From Erythrocercus mccallii (taxonomy: Eukaryota; Chordata; Aves; Passeriformes; Dicruridae), in NCBI GenBank assembly GCA_013397435.1, contig VZRG01000305.1, forward strand, positions 200,081-264,080: a stretch of DNA of 64,000 nucleotides. The letters run 5' to 3'. Below are positions 13,404 to 26,800 of this stretch, piece by piece. Every line of letters begins with the position of its first letter. Position 1 is the first letter of the stretch. The notes below the pieces were generated by a model. The model was not told the DNA's origin. It ran no database searches and saw nothing but the letters and a program-made list of their open reading frames with translations. Position numbers and translations under genes: made by a program.

Positions 13404-14540
13404 CTCAGAATCACAGAATTGGTAAGGTTGGAAGGGACCACAGTGGGTCATCTAGTGTAAGCTCTGTGCTCAATCAGGATCATCCTTGATCAAGTTGTAC
13501 TGAATTGTGTCCAGGCAGTTCTTGAATATCTCCAGTGAGGGAGACTCCACAACCTCTCCAGAAAATCTGTCTGTGCTCAGACATAAGCAAACTAAAGAAA
13601 GTCTTCCTTATATTCAGACTGAACTTCCTGTTAATTGGTTTCTGCCCATTACCTCTTGTCCCATTGCTCCCACTGAGAAGAGCCTGGTTCCATCCTCATC
13701 TTTCCTTCGGATTCTTACACATATTGATGAGGTCCCCTCTCAAGCTATTTCTACTCAAGGCTGAACAGGCCCAGGTCCCTCAGCCGTTTCTCCTAGGAGA
13801 GATGTTCCAGTTGCTTAATCATCTCTGTAGCTCTCCACTGGACCTGCTCCAGGAGCTCCCTGTCTCTCTTGTGTTGAGGAGCCCAGAACTGGACACAGCA
13901 CTCCAGATGTGGCCTCAGCAGGGCTGAGTAGAGGGGCAGGATCACCTCCCTCGACCTGCTGGCAATGCTCTTCCTAAAGCACCCAAAGATCCAATCAACC
14001 TTCCTGGCCACAAGGACATGCTGCTCATGGACATCTTGTTGTCATTCTCCAACAGAGCTGCTTTCCAGTAGGTCAGCCCCCAGCCTGTCCTGGTGCATGG
14101 GGTTATTCCTCCCCAGGTGCAGGACCCTGCATTTGCCTTTGCTGAACTCCAGACAGTTCACCTCTGCCCATCTCTCCAATCTGTGGAGGTCCTTCTAAAG
14201 GACCACTCCTCCCAGCCTGGTGTCAGTGAACCTTCTGAAAAGGCATCTGCGCCTTCACCCAAGATATCGATGAGCAAGTGAAACAATACCGGGCCCAGAA
14301 TTGAACCTGGGGGACACCACAAGTGACAGGCCTCCAACTATATCCTGTGCCCCAGATTATTAGCCTCAGGGATCTGCCATTTAGAATCCACCTCACTGTC
14401 CAAGCATCCAGTCCACACTTCCTGAGTTTGCCTATGAAGATGTGGTGAGAGACTGTCTCAAAAACCTTGCTAAAATGGAGGCAAACAATGTCCACTGCTC
14501 TCCCCTCATGCATCCAGGTAGCTGCACAAGGTCCATGAGT
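13404..14540 (-). mobile_element. CR1 LINE fragment, antisense, with decayed reverse transcriptase
   Basis: The plus strand opens with TCAGAATCACAGAATTGG then GGTTGGAAGGGACCAC, the reverse complement of a CR1 3' end, so the element runs on the minus strand with its 3' end at about 13404. Two minus-strand pieces of ORF2 are visible: 14223-14513 with EGRAVDIVCLHFSK and CGVPQ, typical of the CR1 reverse-transcriptase palm, and 13793-14011 with SIASRSREVILPLYSALLRPHLE, typical of the ORF2 C-terminal region. The two are separated by frame breaks and the usual F/YADD catalytic box is not visible in either, so the copy is dead. It is 5'-truncated before the palm, as is normal for CR1. Confidence 0.92.
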
Positions 14541-17500
14541 AGTGGCCAGTTATTTGTAGCTATGAATCTGGGCTGAAATACTCTTATTACTGGGATGAGT
14601 GAGGCAGCATTGGTTTGCTAATAGAAACACCAGAAAAAATGTGACCAAGAAGAAAATAGCCTTAAAAAAAGCCTTTCAAAAATTTATAATTTCTTACAAA
14701 TTATTTTTAAAAAGCAAGTTTTGAAAGCCATTTTTGCTGTCTTTCCCTCTGGGAGCTGCGTTTTTTATTTCACAGTGGGTAGCTGAGTGGCATGACGAGG
14801 ATTAAGGCAGAGCAGATCTAAGTCACATTAGAAACCACTGAAAAATATGGCTGGTTCGTCATTGTTTTAAGGTTAAGTTCAAGAAGTTTTTGCAATGTTT
14901 GGATCAAAATAAACAGATTTTATCCTACTGTTAAATTAATTACAATGTTTGCTTCTTTAAGTGATAAAATAAACACATTTTTGGAAATGGTTAGCTGCTC
15001 AAAGTCACAACACTAATTTAAAGAACATTGTTCACAGAAGGAAAGGTATAATAATCAAAAGGAAAGGTGGACACTTTGTGTGGACACATAAAGGATTACC
15101 TTTGTGGACACACAATACATATATTTTTAGTGATAAAACTGTTGATAAACTTTTAATTTAACATTTTATTTTCATTGACCTAAGCAACTGTAGATCCAAG
15201 TCACATCCTTGAAGAGTTAAGATACACTCAAGGCTAAAGAAAAGTAGCCCACTCTAGTAAAGGGAACTGGGGTTGTGTCTATGCACCCAGAAAACAGGCA
15301 GATGCATATCTGGATTTTCATTACATGAGGAGTGAACCTGGGAAAATCCCACAGGAATCAATGTTATTGTGCTAGCAATAAACAGGTGTGTAAGACTGTC
15401 ATTCTAGCCAACAGACTCCAATCTCTCCACTACTGTTCACAGCATCAAAAAGGATATATTAAATAAGTATTGTGATAAGGAATATCTTTATTCTGTAACA
15501 AACCCTGCCTTAGAGGGGGAGTTGAAAGCACTCTTGAATTTTAAGCAGCAAGAACTTCAGTAGGAGGTTCTCTCTGGCAACAGTTGAAAAGGCTGAAGAA
15601 GACATTCAAACAGAAATGCATCAAATTCCAGAAATTTGACAAGACCAGATTATGAAGCTGAACAGGGTTGTTTAAAGCAGCTGGCAACTCTCTCATTTAT
15701 TTCACCTGTCCTTTTTATACTGCCAGGGAGAGCCTACCCCACATCTGAGAACCAAGCCACATCACTGCATGCCTGATACCATGCCAACTCTCCTGAATAG
15801 CAAAAAAAAAAAGTCTATTCTGTTTAATTGCCAGGTGTCAAACAGGCTCATTACAGTGTACAGAAAGCCCTCTGTGTAACAGATCACCCTGAAGAGGCTT
15901 ATCTTTGTGGCTGCTGTCTATACAGTCATAATTAAATAAAAACAGTTGGAGGAGCCACTAAATAATTATGACTGCAAGACAAAATGCTGGGAAAGTAACT
16001 TCAGAAGTATAATTTAAGCATCTTACATAAATAAAAAGTATCAGCATCTTCTGTGATATGTTTTCACACTGAGGTAGTTCAGAAAATTAAAATAAAAAAG
16101 AAAATGAAGTATTAAACTAAAAATATTAAAATGTGTGACACACACATAATAGGAAACAGGTGCAAAGTCATTCTGACTCACTCGTCCCACAGGCAAATGC
16201 AAATTTTCTCTGTGTCCTCTGCTAATGCATGTGTCAATTAATCTTTCAATCACATTATAAAAAAACTGTGTTGTTTGGCACTTTTTCTTATTTCAAAGAA
16301 CATAAAAGAGCTGCCCCTGTTCTTTACAGCCACAGCTCCATAGAGATCCACTGACTGGGATATGCCAGAGGGTCACTTTAGCTGTGCTAGATCTTGCCTG
16401 GGAGGCCCAGCTATACAGGATTTCCTGGCGGTGTTGCAGTGAGGTGTATCGATGCCTTGGTCCTTCTTCAGCTATCAGATGTAAACCCCAAGTCACTGTG
16501 CTGCTCAGTGTATCAACAGCGTCCCACTCCTACAAACAGTAAATTTTCCATCAACTTCCAAGCACTGATTTCCCACCAGGTGCCCCAGGCACAGACACCA
16601 AAGCACAACAATTGATGGTGCTGCTGTGCTCTTCACACAACAAACTTGTGCATGGTGCAGGGGATGCCAGACTGGCTGTGGGCAGCTGTGCTTTCCTGCT
16701 GCCCCCTAAAATGACATCTTATTGATATATGCCCCCTATTTCACTGTGAGTGCAAAGAAAAACAGATTTTCTCACAAAGAGTGAGATACAGGGGCATATA
16801 TCAGTAAGTGCTCATTCTTGGCTGAGGTGCCCAGCTGAGAATCCCTTCTGGAATAAGAAGACACATTTCTGCAGCCTGAAGGTTAAAATGCAGGAAGATA
16901 GTGTGCATATGGGGAGTTTTTGTGCAATGTTTTGCAGCTGTGTTCCCCCAACACAGCTATATGTAAAGAGTAGTTAAGAACATGAGGGTTTGAAGTAAGT
17001 GCAGTATCAACCTAGAAAGCATATTCAATCCACCACTGGTCTTAAATGTTTCTTTCTTTGTAAATATGATGTTGTGTAGCCTGTGCAAAGTATTGTTTGT
17101 TCAGCACCAAGTAATCTGTAGAGCTATTAATTGCTCCTGTGAAAGATCCAGTTAGAAAGTGGGACAAAATACCCAAACAAAGCTTTTGAAAGAATATATA
17201 ATCCACATTGCCTTAACCCTCTAAATACATATCTGCATAACAGAATAAAAGTGCAGGTATTGCATATTTTACACATACATAAGATTGCCATTTAATGGCT
17301 CTATGAGATCTTTGATCCAAAATCTCCTTTCTGATCTGTGTGGCAGATCTATTCTTTGCTTGCATGTTTACTTGCTTTTCTGGCCAGAAGTTTACAGGAC
17401 TATTGTTCTTTGTACACAGGGAAAATAAAATGTCCTTAAAAAAACTCACACATAACAAAGTAGCTCTAACCTACAAATATGTCAATGGAAAATGTTTTAT

Positions 17501-20450
17501 TTTCTAAAATGGTCTCTCAGCGGGTGTGATCCAAGACCGCAGAAGGTGTCACAAACTCCTGTTTCATCACCCACAAAAGGTAACTAAGCACAAGAAGCTC
17601 GGCTGTGCTTTTCAGCAATCTAGGGAGTCAACCAGACAGGAAAGGTTGAAAACCAGTCATCTAAACAAGCATATATAATCTTTGTACATAAAAGAAGCTA
17701 TGACCTCTTTTGAACCATGGGATAGTATTCATTACTGCAAGAAAAGCTTGACAAAAGAAAGAAAATTAGCGGTGTCTTTCAGTTAGGACATGCCTTCTGC
17801 ACAGCTGGACTACACAAAGCCATTTAATTATGGCAGCAAGGAGCTCAACAGGGTAAATTGCCTTGAGAAACAGTCTGTTAGCTTGTGACCAACACTGCAC
17901 AGTCATCATCAGCTCAGGCTGACACAGTATAAATTCCCATCTGCCTCAAAAATGCCAGGCAGATAATCCTTTAGTCATAAACTACTGTAAGGAAGTAGCA
18001 CATGGCAGCTGGGTCAGTGGCTACACTTGAACCTAAGACTTGGAAGGCCTTTATTCAACACTTCTGTAAATATAACCTTCAATAAGTTTGTAGCCTCCAA
18101 ACTGTAAAAGGGAAAAGTATTCCTTGCATCTGTGCTGAAGCACTGTGAAGCTAAAGATTTTCCAGAAGGATACTTTTATATCTTACAATACAGAATTCTG
18201 TCAATTAGCTTTGCCAGAGATGACATCAAACTGTGTACTCAAATAGTGAAGGAAAAAAAACTTATGCAGTCTCAATCCCCCTCAAATCTTTCCTATTTTT
18301 CCATCCTGTTTTGCCCATATCATCCATCTCACAGACTGATTAGCTTCATTAGAGATGCACCTGTCTTCTCAGTTTTACTTGTGAGCACTTGAAGACAGGC
18401 TGCAATGAAAAATCTGATTGCATCTTGTGAATTCACATTCAAAACTGCTGAAACCATAGTCCTGTGGCAACAGTTGCCTCCCAGTCTCATCTATCCACTG
18501 TTCAAGATCTCTGGAAACCACAACCAGTACCTTTGGTTTACAGCAATCCCAGTCTATTTTCAAAGTGGACTTACATTCCCAGTCTGGAAAGAACATTTCT
18601 CACCACTTTTGAACAACAGAAGATTCTCCATTGTCCTTGTGCCCTTGTGTCTTTAGAGGTTAAGAAAAATCTCTGATATTTTACAGAGAATCTAAGTAGT
18701 CTGGATTTAAACGGGAACAATCACTACCATGATGATTAAGGAATGCTTGCTGGTTATGGCATAAAGTACTTCAAAGAGTGTCCTGGGAAAAGAGAGAAAA
18801 TGTGAAGAGGAATCAAAGAGATTTCATGCGAAAGACGTGAATGGTTTCCAGATGTTAGATCCAGGTCACTGTGTCAACGGATCAGTACACAGGTCACCAT
18901 GTACTCAATTCAGAGGTGAGTGGAAGTAGTAGAGGCTGTTATGCTCTTGCCAAAGTCTAAATCAAGACATTTTCACAATGAGCAAGCAGAAAAATATAAA
19001 AAAGTTGGGGGGGAAGAAACTAATAAAGTCCAACCCCTTTTCACCCCAAACTTCATCCCCTCCTGTGTCTTCTCTAGCTTTGGCTTTAGCGTTTGCAGTG
19101 GCAGCTGATTCTGTGAAGATTCCCTTTATTGTTTACTTTTGCCCTATTCACTGGGTGTTTTTATCCAGAACAAAAGTATGGCAAAAGATTTGTAGTTTCA
19201 AAACTAATTAAACAATTAGCTCATGCTTCCTCTGCACCTAAAAATGATGGTCAGCTTCACCACAGACAGACGGGCTACACCACCCTTCTGTTGGGAAACA
19301 CCCATCTACAGACACAGAGTTCGTCATATATTCCTACAGATACTAGGTGCTATTAAAGCAAAACTGCTAATCCCTCATTTAGGGTTCTATTTTATGGAAC
19401 AAATAAAAAGCATGATTTCTGAAAAGGCATGCTATTTGATCTGATGCTTTTCAAACTGGATCCTAACAGCTTTCACTGAGGCTGAATTAACGTCTTTTGA
19501 AATTTGTAAAGATTATTGCTGACCTATTTAAAACAAAGACAAACAAAACTAATAGGGGAAAAAATTCATTCTGCTCTCTTATTTTTACTACAAAGACAGA
19601 CAGTTACACAGCCTAAAATCACAACCAGGTATAAATTTTTACCATTCTCATGACAGCCATTGAAATGAAAGCATTTGCTTGCTGAGCTTCATTGGCTGAA
19701 AAACACTTGACTGGGTACATTTAAAAATGCTGCTTATCTGAACCATTTCAAGAGATTAGTTTGCATATTTAATAAGTTAATGTTTCACAAGTAAGAAGAT
19801 TTGCAGTGACTTATTACAGGACATATAACTTGGCAGAGCCCTGAGTCATTTAAGCTGGTACCTTAGTCACTAAATGCCAGCTACACTATTAGACACCACC
19901 TCAGAGTCTGTCCATGGCAGTAAGCCAGTTTTGCATATCCTCTTCCAAAATCCAGTTTAGAGTCTGTCTTTCAGTAGGGTATTTCCCAGTGATTTATATT
20001 TTCACTGTCACTAACATGTCAGTAAGAGTGCATATCTTTTGAGCTCTGATTAATTTTGCCTTGACACTATTGAAATGCCAAGTATAACTTTAACTCGGGT
20101 TCTGAAATGTTAATCAGTTTTGAAATATCCATAGATTGCATATATATCAAGGCCTGTAAATACGTAGAGATACCTGTCAGGATCTACATGGCATTGGCAG
20201 TCTTGTTTCTCTCTAGGCCCACAGGGTTAAGTGATCATCAGCACTGATAATTAAATATATCATGTTGAAACAAAAGGACGTGGCCTTCTACTAAAGTCTT
20301 CTAAGAGAAAAAATATGAAGATATAACTCTTTAAGATATACATTAATTTGCATTCTCAAATAATATTTTGATTATTTACTTTTTCAGAACTACCACTGGC
20401 CACATTGGTTAAAAAAAAAATCTGTCTAACTATTGGTATCCAAAAACAAA
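14541..20450 (-). other. Presumed LHFPL6 large intron, middle block
   Basis: Ordinary AT-rich noncoding sequence. No exon with family resemblance, no RNA gene and no clear transposon was recognised. All open frames are below 90 codons and overlap in several frames, as expected by chance. Short A or T runs occur but no long microsatellite. Confidence 0.45.
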
Positions 20451-20585
20451 ATCACAGAATCACAGAATAACAACCCTTTCCTGAGTTGGAAGGGACTCAC
20501 AAGGATAACTGAGTCCCCTTCTTATGCAAATGGCCTGTATGGGGATCAAAAATCCTGTGTCTTGGATCTCTGCATAATTAGGTCA
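20451..20585 (-). mobile_element. Short CR1 3' tail, antisense
   Basis: Begins with ATCACAGAATCACAGAATAA and continues CCTGAGTTGGAAGGGACTCA, CAAGGAT and a later GGCCTGTATGGGGATC phrase, which is the order seen at the reverse-complemented 3' end of one avian CR1 subfamily. It differs from the copy at 13.4 kb (CCTGAGTTGG rather than GGTAAGGTTGG), so it comes from another subfamily. Only about 135 bp remain and there is no coding content. Confidence 0.85.
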
Positions 20586-22103
20586 TAATTATAATGTGAT
20601 TTCTGTGGTTTAAACCTCTACCATTATGTTAGATATAAAATTTATAGGAATCTCCAGACTTCAAGATATAAAATACTCATTAATTTTGTGGAAGAGGAAG
20701 AAACTTCCCCCAGAGCAATTTTATTGCTGAACAGTCTGCTACACTGTATTAGGTCTGCTACTTACACTGGAGCATTTCATGCAGGAAACACCAAGATTCT
20801 GTATTTCAAGCCCTCATGCTAAGACAGAGAATAATCTGTATTCTTATATTCAGCTTAATAGGAAAAGAAAGCTCACAGAAACTATGAGCTATGCCTTCAT
20901 CCATAAACCAGCCAACCAATGTACTCAGCCAACCTGGAAAAAACAAAATGAGCTTTCAGTCATGAGGTTCATGCACTGAAAACTGTGCTCTGGAAAGACC
21001 ATTCCCAGAAGAAAGGGTGAGGCCATCTTTTCCAGGCAGGTCCAAGTCAGGGCTGATTTCAATGGCACCTTGACAATTTGCACTGGCTGGGTACCCGGCT
21101 CACTGTTCAGAAGTGGCAGCTGGAGCACACAGCTCTTGCAGCAGCCACTGCCCTTCAGAGGCACAGTGGGTGCCTGGAGCCATTTGCTTTCTTGGCACAG
21201 CTAAGCCTCCTCCTTCTCAGGGAACTCAAGACGCTGACTGAGATTTAAACTACAGTCAGTCTATCCACCAACAAGATGTTGTGCCAGCGCATGCATGGGA
21301 CTGACCAATCCCATCACATGGGGAACCTCCAAGGAAGAGGTTACCTTGAGGAAAATTCCTGGCAGATATTGTCCCACCAGGAAGTACAGAGTACAAAGTT
21401 CTCTTCTGCAAAGAAGGTGGGGAACTGTCCATAATCTCCAGCTTTTCTGAGGTGGTCAAGAAAAACCTGACTTCTTTCAGGATGCTCAAGTCTGTGTACA
21501 TTTGGAAACTCTTTGCCTACAAGGGCACTGTGGAGACCTTAGGGTAGAGGAAAACAAGGCATTCCATTAGTTAAACTGAAAGGACAAGAACCAACACCTT
21601 CTAAAGGGCATAAGGAAAAGTTTCATCAATTGGAAGTCTCATTCCGAAAATAATTTATGATCTCCCAAGCTTGGCTGCCCTTGTCTTGGCAGTGAAGCAC
21701 AGATCTGTTGGTCTCTGAGTCACCTCAGAATGCAGAGCTCACTTTTAAGAACTTTTAAGCTTCACTTTGAATTAATTTTTAATTAGGTACTTTTTAAAAT
21801 TTTATTGAGAAACTGTAACACATTATTTTTGGAAGTTCAGATTTGGCAGAATGAAAAAGGGCCAGCATTGCAGAAGGGCTGGCACTCTGCAAATAAAGAC
21901 CTTTTAGAGTGCACCTGTAAACCACTTATAGTTGTACAGATTTGCCCAGTATCCGTGTGGAGAAAATGTTGCTCTGCATTGGGTCAAGAGATGCCAGGCT
22001 CGTGCTGGGGTGCTTGTCTTGCCTCACCCACCTACCCAAGACTGAGCACTCAACACTGAAAGGAAAACAGCTGCATTTGCTGTCTGTATTCCTGAGCACA
22101 TAT

Positions 22104-22119
22104 ACACACACACACACAC
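22104..22119. repeat. CA dinucleotide repeat, about 8 units
   Basis: An uninterrupted ACACACAC run following TAT. Short for a polymorphic marker. Confidence 0.9.
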
Positions 22120-23874
22120 TTTCCTACCAAACCAACCTCCTCATCTGTTTTTGATAAGGAAACTCACAAAGACTTGCTAAGCTGTCTGGGTTGCAGGCTT
22201 GTCTAACAACCTTGGGTTGTCAATCCAGCAACAGTCCACTAGGTCTGCTTTTAAAATGAAGCTGTGATTAGCTTGAAGGAAGTAAAATTTGCCTCTTACA
22301 GCAAGCTCTTTAACTGCACTTTTGACAGTCTTCAATGACATAGAAAGGGAAACAGCTCCTTTTTGCTGTCATATGTGAAAAACGCTTGCAAGCTGACCTG
22401 ACTTCTCATATATTACTTTTGTACAGAGATTTGCAACAGTGTCTGAATTGTCTTCTCCCACCTGCTCTGCCAAATTATTATGGTACAAGCACCTCGGAAA
22501 AAAAAAGCACAATTGCTTGAAATTACACTAGAGTCAAATGTTGATAAAAAGGTGTCACAGAGGGAATGAAAACTAACTGCTGTGAAATTTAATGAAACCC
22601 ACTGTGTGCCAAGGGCATAGGCAGCCAAATTGAATTTTAAAAAGTGCCAAGCAGAGAAGCTTGTAATCAGACTAGCCACTATGTTAGATGAGATAAGCAG
22701 AATGACTTTTTTCTATCACTAGATCAAAACAGACTGCAATTCTTATGCATGAGATGAAAAGTTACAGTATTTATCTTCCCAGCTTCCTGTGTTCTTAGCA
22801 GCGGATCTCTGGCTTAGTGGCATGAAATGGAATTTGCCATCTCCAGTGTAAGGCTTGCCCCAGCCCTCGCACAGCTCTTTGCTGACAGTTTTTATTGCAA
22901 ATTGTTATGGAAGAGAGGAACAAGCTAATCAGGGTTGTTAATGGCTCAGCATAAACTATCTTCAGCCATGGTGTCCCCTTACACAGCCTGGACAACGAAC
23001 TGAAGTCAATAGAGGAGAATAGGAAGTAGAAGATGATGCCAGCATAGGAGAACAACAGTGCTCACACAGAGAACAGTTGCCAAAGCATCACTCCACTGTA
23101 GCCTGTTAAAGAATCATTTTACTCCTTTATTATTTTAACAGCATTATTTTGAAATTGTGCCAAGAAAAGCCTGATCTCCCAAACAGAACTTCTTGCATTC
23201 ATTGTGGGACTAAAACCTCAAACTCTGGTTAAGGACATGGGACAAAAAAGCTTTGCAGCCCGTCTTTGTTGGAAACAGCTTCAGTATATCCATTACTTCA
23301 GCTGTTCAGGGAGTTATCAGTAGTCTTAGCTCTGGGCCACAAAAAGAGGCTCAGAGTCTGCACTTTCACCTCACGGATGAGTTTCAACATTGCAACCTGC
23401 TTGAACTTGTAGCTTGGCCCAAATGGCCAGATTCTCCTTTTAATGGTCTGCTGGTGGAGCTGGAACACTTTCTGGAAAGAAAATTTCTAGCAAGAGAGGA
23501 GATTTCCAGCTCTCCAAAGCCAGCCATTGTATTTCTTATAAAAAGATTTCTCATAAAAATGCCCTAACTTTTATCACAACCTCTTGATTTTGCAGAATGT
23601 GCCTGTAATGGTTTCGGAGCTTGTCTTGGCTGTAAAGAGTTTTATGCCAGTATTTAGTGCCATTCATCATGTTTTCACTGCTGTGCCAGAAAAAGAACTT
23701 GAAAACTAACAGAATTCCTTGAAATCTAAACCACACTATAGCACAGAAGCCTTGTGTTTCCTATTTTCTTGTGCATAACCAATGTCACATCTGAAATACC
23801 CTCTGCAAGTCCGCAGTACGGAAGAATCCATCTGTCTGCAGGTATGGCAAATGGAACTTTATGAGGAGGTGAAG

Positions 23875-23897
23875 CTCCTCTCCTCTCCTCTCCTCTC
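23875..23897. repeat. CTCCT pentanucleotide repeat
   Basis: About four and a half units of a CTCCT-type repeat, pure C and T on the plus strand. Short and of no clear function. Confidence 0.85.
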
Positions 23898-26800
23898 ACA
23901 GTCCTCTCCATTCCCACTTCTCCTGCTTCCCTATCCACACATACCCCTGCCTCTGACTGCTCCCTCCTCTGCCCTTACCTGAGGATGTAGTTGAAGTAAA
24001 AGAGCTCTAAGGGAGATAAAGGTAATCTGAACTTTACCCCTGAAAATAATACATTTCTCATTTGTTACTGAGCCAATATTTGGAGGTCTCCCTTTACTTA
24101 CTCCTCTACAAAGCACACAAGAAATGAGTCAGCATCAGTTCTTATCATATTAAAAATGAAATTAACCCAAATCTCCCTCAATTTCCCCATTTGACTTTGC
24201 TTCAATTAGGACTTTTTTGGGGCAGCAAGTGTCTCTGCCCTATCACAATGGACTTCAAGAGTTTCCTACATTATAACAACATCATAACAGAAGCAACATG
24301 GTACACCTTGGAATGTTTGTACAAATTTGCCAGATGGATTGTACTAATCTTCAAAATGACATCCAAAGCTCATAGTAATGTAGCAGCACTTGGGCCAAGT
24401 CAGAGCAAATTTTGAAACAAATTTTCTCTCACAGATATACTCAAAAAGGTCCCTCAACATCACTCTACCCTGGCTTCTACAAATTCCCCAACTAAGCACT
24501 TTTTAGTACATCCTAGTAACCATTCCCAGTGACTGGCATTCAGTGATATTGTGCCTGACCTGAATGGCTTGTGATGCTTTGAATATCAAGTTTGTTCTCA
24601 GTTTAAAAAAAAAAAATTTAAAGTATTCATAAATAGGCTTTCATTTGGGTTTAGACTTGGACAAAAACCTGAATTTGTGAAGAAGTCAGGCAGTGCACTC
24701 CTCAGAAGTTGTAATGCCATTTCTTATACATCACTATGTTAGCAGGTTTCATATCCTTTCACAGGGTGCTGTATTTCAGAAGCAGCTTCTGTTATTCCAG
24801 ATTGACTATTTATGGCTTTATCTCAATACTTTCTCCAACTTCACATTGCTTTGCATTTATTAGAAAACTGTTCTCAAAATTAACAATACCAATTTATATT
24901 ACAAAGGCATCCTTATTGGGAAACAATACAAGAGAACTGAACTGTCAGATTGCAAAAGAAAAGGTCAGATCTTTACATTACTATAGAAAGTATATAGTGT
25001 TTATCAGAATTCTGTATTTGCTGCATAATTCTCTCTGAAACTCTTTAGATTCTACTACAAGAGAAAATAACAGTGATTTCTAATAAGTAATTGTTTAGGT
25101 TTTCTTTCATTATAATTTTTCTTCATATTCCTATAAACCACTGCCAAGCTTATATAAAAGTCTGTTATTCTAGTAAAGACCTGTATCTGCAAATCAATTC
25201 AAACTGGTCAGTCCTCATGAAAGATTGGGGCTTATCAGGCAAGAAATTGTGGCCTCAGCTTACGGTACAGCAATCTTCTCAAGAAAGAGTTTTGTTCTAA
25301 GGTGTTAGTCCTGATGCAATTAATATTCTATACCTGGGTAATTAGGCAGACTCTGGTATCCCAAGGTCTCTACACTGCCACACAGCAGCAACCTCCTCCA
25401 AATCCCTCTAGTCACAATAAGTAGCAACGGTGCTGAGATCCAGATCCTCTCTTCCCCAGAGTTTTATCGTAGAACACTGCTGTTGATTTCAACAGGTCAG
25501 GCTCTAAGAAAAAGCCAGCCTGGAGGGGAAAAAAAAGTCTGCCTCTGTTCTCAGATGTACCTGTGACATCAGGGGGCTGACAGTGAAACAAACAACGTGA
25601 GGAAATCTAATCAAGCCTAGGGCATCAGCCTTATCACCAGCATTGTCAGAGTGCAGTGACCATGCCAAATTTTTCATGCCTGAGAAGATACAGGACAGCT
25701 TCTAGAAGGGATCTGTCAAATGCAATATTGCTGCTCTGACCTGTGATGTCTTGTGGTGACAGAGCCATCCCAAAGACAAGAAGAGGATCCTTTCTTGGTT
25801 CTCTGTGACTTAAGGCCATCTTCTTATGATCTGAATGCCACTTAGGACCTCGCACTTGTGCAGCATGAAAATCTTAACTGTACTGAAATCAGCAAACATG
25901 TTCCACAGAGCCAAAGGAAATCCTTGAGCAGGGAGCCAGCCAACATGATGGTCACCACAAGCTAAGCAGCTGTAGTTGGAGTTTTGGTTGTACAAATACA
26001 TCCTGTGTTTATTAATTACACCACACTCCTTCCTAACTGCTCACTGCATGAAAGCAATACATTGGCTGCTTTCGAGTTCTATGCCTCACTTCCTTGAAAT
26101 GATGGAGTTTGAAAACTGCCTTATTTTACTTTGTGAAGCCAAAGCTAAAGTCCTTAGAAGGTAAAAATGTGTATTGGAGAAGTAAAAGGATGTGAGCAAG
26201 GAAAGGAAAATACAGGTTGAATACTGTGAAAAAAAAATACCATGTGGAATGCATAGTAAGCTGAGTTTCCTAAGAGAAACGAGAAAAAAATACAAATTAC
26301 ATAGACATTTAACACCAGACTGGACAAAATCCTGGAAAATACACCATTGGGAACAATTCTGTCCTGTCTGTAGGGCATATGACTTCACTCACAGTGGAAA
26401 ATATTGAAACATTTTGATGCCTAAATGCAGTTCTCAGCACTGTTCAAACATACATTGAAATATCCCAGGAAGCAAAACAAGACAGATTTTTCAATGCAGA
26501 AACAAAATTGCTAACTCCAACCCAGATTCTTCTCTAACCAACACAAATGTAAAGGATCTGAAATGAAGTACCTCTGAATTTACTCTGACTCCACAACAGC
26601 AAAATAGATTATCTGGTCCCCTGCCTCACGTTTCCTGAAGTTTCATTAGGTTATGCAAGCAAAACCTTCTGAAATGAAAAGTGTCACAGAAGTGCTGAGC
26701 ACCATTGTTTCTTTCTAATAAAAGAAGGGATAAAAACGCAGGAAGACTGAAGTTCATTCTACAGATAAATAAAACAGCACTCTAGGACTTCTTTAGATCA

